Below, one piece after another: positions 7,580 through 12,088 of a stretch of DNA of 12,088 nt; the stretch's first letter is position 1, and every line of letters begins with the position of its first letter. Position numbers and translations under genes: made by a program. This DNA comes from Akkermansiaceae bacterium UBA1506. GTDB taxonomy: Bacteria > Verrucomicrobiota > Verrucomicrobiia > Verrucomicrobiales > DEV007. The notes beneath the pieces are model-generated. The model saw nothing but the letters and a program-made list of their open reading frames with translations, did not search any database and had not been told where the DNA came from. The stretch lies in the NCBI GenBank assembly GCA_002323995.1, contig DCQY01000114.1:27362-39449 (forward strand), in the 5' to 3' direction.

Positions 7580-10500
7580 CAACTTCAAGGTGAGCTCTTC
7601 CTCTTCTCTTTTTACCACAATTTCAGTCTCCTCTCCTACCTTGAGATCAGCCATTGCATCAGTGTAGTCATAAATATTAAGTATATTTTTACCGGCCAAC
7701 CCGACAATCACATCCCCTCCCTTCACTCCGGCTTTTCCAGCGGGGCCGTTTTCGGCAACCCCACTCAATTTCACTCCAATGATTTCGCCTTGGCTGTAGT
7801 CAGGGATAGTTCCCAAGTAGACCCGGAAACCACGGGCACCTCGGTTCTTGGGCGGATCCACTTTCACATATTTTGGCGCACTCGATTCGATTGCGAGACC
7901 GCGCGTAATCAGCCCCATCAGCCTTGCAATTTTTGTGGTCGCAGGGTAATTGATTTTATCGACGGTATCTCGCGGCGTGTGATAGTCGCTGTGGGCGCCA
8001 GTGAAAGCACTGAGAATCGGAACTTTCCTGAGATAAAAATTCGTCGCGTCAGTTGGCAGGTAGGTATCAGGCTGGATGGTAATTGGAAGGCCGATGGGTG
8101 CGTTTCGGCGTTCAATAGCCCCCTCCCAGTAGTCACTCGACCCCGTTCCCTGGAGCACCAGTTTATCGGTAAGCCTGCCGATCATGTCCATGTTCAGGTA
8201 TGAACCGAGCAAAAGACCAAGTGGAGCATTTTCATCTCCCATCGTGTTCTTTGCCAAGTCCCTGACAAAATGAGAGGATCCAAGCAAACCCAGCTCCTCA
8301 CCAGACCAAGCTGCCAAAACCACGTCACGGGTCAAATTAAGCTTCCCCTGCTCACGTTGATCGGCGAGGAACTCAGCAATTTCTATCATGGCAGCGACTC
8401 CTGAAGCGTTGTCGTCCGCCCCGTAGTGAATTTGGTCCTGCTCGTCTTCAGTGGCTCGAGATCCCTGACCAGCTTTTGCCCCAAGATGGTCGACATGAGC
8501 CCCGATCACCACTGCTGGATTAGGATGAGGCCCGGTCTGACCAGCCGACAAAATCCCGAGAACATTCCTTCCGGTTCTTTTCTCCTGATCCACATCAATC
8601 TCTACCGCGAGTTGCGTGTCGGGGATATCAAACCCCTGAACCATCTCGCCGGTGTCCAGAGTCGCCTGTATTTTACTCAGATCCTTTCCGGCCTGAGCGA
8701 CCAACTTTTCCGCAATCTCCGTGGTGATACTGATAGCCGGTATGCCCGAATCAGCCAGAGAAGCATCGAAGCGCATGGGGATCAGTTCTTCATTCACTTC
8801 AGTGTTAGGACCCGTAACAAAAATAATTCCCGCAGCTTCTTTCCTTCGCGCCTGAGCTGCCTTGAAGCGCAGTCGTGAATGGCGCTGCATCTCGTCGCGC
8901 TGCTCTTTGGGCACATTCTCCGGCACGTAGCGAAGCACCATGACCCATTTGTCTTTCACGTCGAGGTGGAAGTAACTTGAATAGGACTCGCCTCCTTTTC
9001 CGTCCGGAATTTCAAGGCCATACCCGGCAAAAGCGATACTTCCCTCCTCTATTTTACCCGTCTGAGAAAACGAAACGGGCCGCCAATCATCTTCAACTTT
9101 CAGCGCTGACTCCTTGTCACCGGTGGTCAACTTCATCGAATTGTCTTCACCAACGGCAACACCCGCCGTGAAATCAAAAGGCTGAAAGAAAGTGCCGTCA
9201 TCGCCTCCCGGTTCGAGCCCGAGCCTCTCAAACATATCTGCCACATACTGGGTCGCCTTGATTTCTCCCTCAGTGCCGGTCAAGCGACCCTGTAGTTCCT
9301 CAGACGCGAGATACTCGATGTGCTGGCGTATGTCACCTTCATCGATGGCTGCCACCGTTTCGGGTATTACCGCTTTCGAATTTTCGACCTCTGCCGGAGT
9401 CACCGCATCTGTCAACTCGACCAAATCCGGGCTCTCATTGAGCAGCTCAAGTGCTTTTTGATGATTCCAATTGGCGAGGAAGATCTGGGACTGTTTTTGA
9501 GGCGTCCGGTTCGAAGTCCACGAGAGCTGCTTGCCATCAGGAGAGAAAACCGGCAGACCATCAAAACCTGCCGTAGTGGTCACTCGAACGGGTTCTTTTT
9601 CCCCCGCAGCATCCACAAGATAGAGTTCGAAGTTGTCAAAACCATGTTTGTTCGTGGCGAAGATCAGGTATTCACCACTAGCGTGGAAATAAGGGGCCCA
9701 TGACATGGCGCCAATTTGAGTTAACTGAGTCTCTTCAGTCCCATCAATATTCATGGTGAAGATTTCTGCGGTAAGTCCCTTTCGATCAAATCGTCGCCAG
9801 CAGATCTTCTTACCGTCAGCGCTGAAGAATGGCCCTCCATCATATCCGTCAACTTCCGTCAGTCGCTTCACGTTCGATCCATCAGCGTCAGCAACGTAGA
9901 TCTCCATGGCGAATTTCTTGTCGAGTTTGAAGTATTTTTGATCTTCAACACTCATAGAACCGTCGTAAGCTTGTCGGTTGGAGGCAAATACGATCATCGA
10001 TCCATCCGGCGAATAAGCACCCTCGGCATCGTAGCCTTTTGCGTTCGTCACGTTGGCGTATTCACCGCTTTCGGTGTCGTAAGCATAAAGTTCGTAATGT
10101 TCATCGTAGTCCCATGAGTATTTGCGGGCTTTGCCGGACTCTCGCTCTTCAAATTCGGCCTTCTGGAGTTGCTCAGACTCCGAATCCTCATGAGTTGATG
10201 CGAAGAGGACCCGCTTCCCGTCTGGATGAATCCAGGCACAAGTGGTCTTTCCCATTCCCGGCGAAATACGCTCGATGTCGCCAAGCTCAAGATCCATTAG
10301 ATAGATCTGATAAAACGGATTCCCCTCCTCCCGCTCGCTTTGAAAAACCATTTTGTTTCCGTCTGCGGAAAAATAACCCTCGCCTGCACGACGACCTTCG
10401 AACGTCAGCTGCCGCGTTGCCGATAGTAGCAGGGCCTCATTTTCTGAACCAATATCTTGTTTCTCTGACGGGAAACCATCAGTCCCGGACAGCGCCAATA

Positions 10501-10582
10501 TAGAAACGCCAAAGAAGCCCAAGAACGATCTCTTTAGGCGACAAGAGGATATTCGGAAGGTGGGGAGCATAGCTGTAGACAT
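7559..10582 (-). CDS. Secreted M28 zinc metallopeptidase with N-terminal TolB-like propeller and C-terminal PDZ domain
   Basis: A 1007-residue exported protein. After a basic, hydrophobic export signal (about 10-32), residues 60-370 hold six WD40-like/PD40 blades with repeated F-SxDGxxxxF-S patterns (for example YFSADGNKMVF, YSPDGSMIVFAS, FSPDGKQLSWTS). An M28 peptidase follows from about 415, with a probable PA-type insert (about 510-650). Predicted zinc ligands and catalytic residues are all present: H696 and D698 (GAHVDHLG), D724 (GADDNASG), E762/E763 (SGEELGLLGS), D799 (NMDMIGRL) and H868 (HSDYHTPRDT). A PDZ domain occupies about 915-1003 (GVAENGPAGKAGVKGGDVIVGL). The set suggests an aminopeptidase acting in the periplasm or outside the cell, with propeller and PDZ for substrate or partner binding. 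ATG 10582 was chosen; an in-frame ATG at 10570 is also possible. No Shine-Dalgarno sequence. The actual substrate is unknown. Confidence 0.92.
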   Translation of the reverse strand: MSTAMLPTFRISSCRLKRSFLGFFGVSILALSGTDGFPSEKQDIGSENEALLLSATRQLTFEGRRAGEGYFSADGNKMVFQSEREEGNPFYQIYLMDLELGDIERISPGMGKTTCAWIHPDGKRVLFASTHEDSESEQLQKAEFEERESGKARKYSWDYDEHYELYAYDTESGEYANVTNAKGYDAEGAYSPDGSMIVFASNRQAYDGSMSVEDQKYFKLDKKFAMEIYVADADGSNVKRLTEVDGYDGGPFFSADGKKICWRRFDRKGLTAEIFTMNIDGTEETQLTQIGAMSWAPYFHASGEYLIFATNKHGFDNFELYLVDAAGEKEPVRVTTTAGFDGLPVFSPDGKQLSWTSNRTPQKQSQIFLANWNHQKALELLNESPDLVELTDAVTPAEVENSKAVIPETVAAIDEGDIRQHIEYLASEELQGRLTGTEGEIKATQYVADMFERLGLEPGGDDGTFFQPFDFTAGVAVGEDNSMKLTTGDKESALKVEDDWRPVSFSQTGKIEEGSIAFAGYGLEIPDGKGGESYSSYFHLDVKDKWVMVLRYVPENVPKEQRDEMQRHSRLRFKAAQARRKEAAGIIFVTGPNTEVNEELIPMRFDASLADSGIPAISITTEIAEKLVAQAGKDLSKIQATLDTGEMVQGFDIPDTQLAVEIDVDQEKRTGRNVLGILSAGQTGPHPNPAVVIGAHVDHLGAKAGQGSRATEDEQDQIHYGADDNASGVAAMIEIAEFLADQREQGKLNLTRDVVLAAWSGEELGLLGSSHFVRDLAKNTMGDENAPLGLLLGSYLNMDMIGRLTDKLVLQGTGSSDYWEGAIERRNAPIGLPITIQPDTYLPTDATNFYLRKVPILSAFTGAHSDYHTPRDTVDKINYPATTKIARLMGLITRGLAIESSAPKYVKVDPPKNRGARGFRVYLGTIPDYSQGEIIGVKLSGVAENGPAGKAGVKGGDVIVGLAGKNILNIYDYTDAMADLKVGEETEIVVKREEEELTLKLVPGSRD

Positions 10583-10595
10583 TGAAACTAAGATA

Positions 10596-10641
10596 ATTGC
10601 GGGTCAACGAGGTTACGAACCGCAATGGTGGTAGATTGCGG
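10596..10641. promoter_or_regulatory. Three ATTGCGG repeats in the divergent peptidase/gluQRS promoter region
   Basis: ATTGCGG is found at 10596-10602 (+), as its complement CCGCAAT at 10620-10626 (-) and again at 10635-10641 (+), all within the 93-bp gap between divergent genes. The last two form an inverted repeat with an 8-bp spacer. Three copies of a 7-mer in so short a region suggest an operator for a transcription factor controlling one or both genes. The factor is unknown, and I cannot assign -10/-35 boxes with confidence. Confidence 0.5.
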
Positions 10642-10654
10642 ATTCCCGATCTTT

Positions 10655-10674
10655 GTTCAATGATGTCATTGAAC
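10655..10674. promoter_or_regulatory. Near-perfect 20-bp palindrome immediately before gluQRS
   Basis: GTTCAATGA (10655-10663) and TCATTGAAC (10666-10674) are exact reverse complements separated by TG. The palindrome ends two bases before the gluQRS ATG, so it covers the ribosome-binding zone. It could be an operator for a dimeric regulator or an mRNA hairpin that controls start-codon access. A related CATTGAA lies at 10580-10586 over the start codon of the divergent peptidase gene. No T-run follows, so it is not a terminator. Confidence 0.6.
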
Positions 10675-10675
10675 C

Positions 10676-11515
10676 ATGATAACTCGCTTTGCGCCAAGTC
10701 CGACAGGACACCTTCACAAGGGTCACGCCTGGTCGGCCCTTACGGCATTTGAAAATGCCCGGCAGAAAGGTGGTAAATTCCTACTCCGTATCGAAGACAT
10801 TGACTTCAACCGCTGCAAGACCACCCACTCTCACCAAATTCTTGAGGATCTCGACTGGCTCGGAATCGAATGGGAAGAACCCGTTCGCGTACAAAGCGAG
10901 CACATTGATCAATACTCCCGAGCTGCCACCGAACTTTTGGAACGAGGCCTACTCTATCCATGCTTTTGCACTCGCAAAGACATCCAACGCGAGATTAAAG
11001 CAGCAGGCCAAGCCCCCCAAGGCAGCGAAGGACCACTCTACCCGGGCACTTGCAAACACCTACCGAGCGAAGAGAGGGCAAAGCGAATCGAGTCCGGAGA
11101 ACCCCATGCACTGCGCCTTGACCTCGATAAAGCAATGGCAGAAATCAATTCGCCCCTAACTTGGGCAGATACGCTCCACGGGCCGCAGGAAGCTCGCCCT
11201 GAAATGCTCGGGGATATTGTCATAGTGAGGAAGGATATTGGCACCAGCTATCACCTTGCTGTGGTCTTCGATGACGGACTCCAGCAGGTTACTGAGATCG
11301 TCCGCGGCGTTGACTTATTCGATTCCACCCACATCCACTGTGTTCTCCAGAAACTTCTCGGCCTTCCGACACCGACTTACCACCATCACAGACTTCTCAC
11401 TGACGAGAATGGCAATCGCCTCGCTAAGCGAGACCGCTCTATCACGCTGAAGAGCCTTAGAGACGCAGGTATCACAGCGAAGCAACTCAAAAAAGAACTC
11501 GGATTCGCTGTCTAA
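10676..11515 (+). CDS. gluQRS: Glutamyl-Q tRNA(Asp) synthetase
   Basis: A 279-residue truncated relative of glutamyl-tRNA synthetase that attaches glutamate to the queuosine base at position 34 of tRNA-Asp. Class I catalytic motifs are present: the HIGH-type signature in APSPTGHLHKGHAWSAL (residues 6-22; H14-K-G-H17), RIEDID (39-44) and the KMSKS-type RLAKRDRSITL (248-258). The zinc site typical of GluQRS is seen as C96-x-C98 plus Y122-x3-C126. The protein stops after the catalytic domain, with no anticodon-binding domain, which separates it from full-length GltX (about 470 residues or more). The ATG at 10676 starts the conserved ITRFAPSPTG strand. A palindrome directly precedes it and there is no Shine-Dalgarno sequence. 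A Rieske ferredoxin gene follows 23 bases after the stop, probably in the same transcript. Confidence 0.94.
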   Translation: MITRFAPSPTGHLHKGHAWSALTAFENARQKGGKFLLRIEDIDFNRCKTTHSHQILEDLDWLGIEWEEPVRVQSEHIDQYSRAATELLERGLLYPCFCTRKDIQREIKAAGQAPQGSEGPLYPGTCKHLPSEERAKRIESGEPHALRLDLDKAMAEINSPLTWADTLHGPQEARPEMLGDIVIVRKDIGTSYHLAVVFDDGLQQVTEIVRGVDLFDSTHIHCVLQKLLGLPTPTYHHHRLLTDENGNRLAKRDRSITLKSLRDAGITAKQLKKELGFAV

Positions 11516-11538
11516 TTCGGGGAAAGCGTAATCACAAC

Positions 11539-11865
11539 ATGAACGATCCAACCGTCTTCCAAAAACTCGCCATCTCGGACGAAATTAGTGAGGGAGATTC
11601 ACGCCCTTTTAAACTCGATGGCCATCGTATCGCCCTCGTTCGGCACGAAGGAAAAATTTTTGCGCTCGAAGATCGGTGTCCCCATGCAGACGCAACACTT
11701 GCCTTTGGCATGGTTGGCAATGGAGCCATTGCCTGCCCTTGGCACTTCGCCCAGTTTAAGCTGCAAACTGGAGAAGTTCTCAGCGGCCCCGCCTGCGAGG
11801 ATATTAAAACCTACGCCGTAAGAGAAGCTGGCGGAGTGATCGAGGTGAAACTCGAGGGCGACTGA
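11539..11865 (+). CDS. Small Rieske [2Fe-2S] ferredoxin
   Basis: A 108-residue soluble Rieske protein, predicted cytoplasmic (no signal peptide or membrane segment). The cluster motif is complete: C47-P-H49, 16 residues, then C66-P-W-H69, where two Cys and two His hold the [2Fe-2S] cluster. The tail FKLQTGEVLSGPACEDIKTYAVREAGGVIEV matches the conserved Rieske strand pattern around G-x-GPA. Size and layout resemble the ferredoxins of aromatic-ring dioxygenases and NirD, the small subunit of nitrite reductase, but no oxygenase, reductase or nirB gene is in the window, so the partner is unknown. The ATG at 11539 is 23 bases after gluQRS. The GGGGA upstream is about 15 bases from the start, too far for a normal ribosome binding site. 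No clear terminator follows. A weak ATCGA/TCGAT stem lies at 11881-11896. Confidence 0.9.
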   Translation: MNDPTVFQKLAISDEISEGDSRPFKLDGHRIALVRHEGKIFALEDRCPHADATLAFGMVGNGAIACPWHFAQFKLQTGEVLSGPACEDIKTYAVREAGGVIEVKLEGD

Positions 11866-11976
11866 ATGCGTTCTCACAAAATCGAACGATCTCGATAAAA
11901 CCCCCTTGACTGGCGAGCTCATCGCTGGCAATTTTCGCCCCCTCAGCTTTTAAGAAAGTTTGGGGTAATTCGACAC

Positions 11977-12066
11977 GGTTAGGTGGCTGAGTGGTCGAAA
12001 GCGCTTCTTTGCTAAAGAAGTGAACCCGAAAGGGTTCCGTGGGTTCGAATCCCACCCTGACCGCCA
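11977..12066 (+). tRNA. tRNA-Ser (anticodon GCU)
   Basis: A complete 90-nt tRNA. The acceptor stem is GGTTAGG (11977-11983) with CCTGACC (12056-12062; one T-G wobble), then discriminator G12063 and an encoded CCA (12064-12066). The anticodon stem CTTCT/AGAAG (12004-12008 with 12016-12020) presents GCT at 12011-12013, reading AGC and AGU codons. A long variable arm GAACCC-GAAA-GGGTTC, as expected for serine tRNAs, and a T arm GTGGG-TTCGAAT-CCCAC follow. Upstream, TTGACT at 11906-11911 resembles a -35 box, but the matching -10 (CAATTT at 11929-11934) is poor. Confidence 0.97.
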
Positions 12067-12088
12067 TTAAAGGCTCGAGTTTCCAGCG

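Noticed and set aside
11906..11934. tRNA-Ser promoter TTGACT-17-CAATTT
   Set aside because: The -35 is good but the -10 matches TATAAT at only two of six positions, so I mention it in the tRNA entry without calling it.
11804..12067. Minus-strand 87-codon open frame starting MAVRVGFEPTEP
   Set aside because: It is the antisense translation of the tRNA-Ser gene. VGFEPTEP-like peptides are a familiar false annotation at tRNA loci.

Overview
The window looks like ordinary chromosome of a Gram-negative bacterium, most probably a member of the Verrucomicrobiota. This placement is an inference. It rests mainly on the large periplasmic secretin (TPR region, STN domain, C-terminal secretin core), which resembles the Akkermansia Amuc_1098 type of pilus-associated outer-membrane protein. 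The general look of the ribosomal proteins and the lack of Shine-Dalgarno sequences agree with it. There is no sign of a mobile element, CRISPR array, phage gene or toxin/defence cassette. Coding density is high: no gene-free stretch exceeds 300 bases, and the longest is 227 bases (1752-1978).

Layout from left to right. (1) rplM-rpsI, a two-gene ribosomal protein operon on the + strand, ends in a strong hairpin terminator at 913-947. (2) A convergent junction carries a second terminator (991-1012) for the minus-strand phoU gene (1044-1751). (3) korA-korB, encoding a two-subunit 2-oxoacid:ferredoxin oxidoreductase, lies on the minus strand (4747 to 1979) and ends in its own terminator at 1914-1947, so phoU probably has a separate promoter. 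(4) The secretin gene (7417-4886, minus) starts with TTG and has no pilus-assembly genes beside it in the window. (5) A 1007-residue secreted M28 metallopeptidase (10582-7559, minus) carries an N-terminal TolB-like six-bladed propeller and a C-terminal PDZ domain. (6) A 93-bp divergent intergenic region holds three copies of ATTGCGG and a near-perfect 20-bp palindrome. (7) gluQRS and a small Rieske ferredoxin form a + strand pair. (8) A complete tRNA-Ser(GCU) gene follows at 11977-12066.

The genes serve separate functions: translation (L13, S9, GluQRS acting on tRNA-Asp, tRNA-Ser), central carbon/redox metabolism (KorAB, Rieske ferredoxin), phosphate signalling (PhoU), and cell-envelope work (secretin, secreted peptidase). 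I did not find a clearly new multi-gene system. The items most worth a second look are the repeat-rich divergent promoter at 10583-10675, the fused propeller-M28-PDZ peptidase, the isolated secretin, a perfect 10+10 bp inverted repeat inside the secretin gene, and the absence of recognisable Shine-Dalgarno sequences at all nine protein starts.
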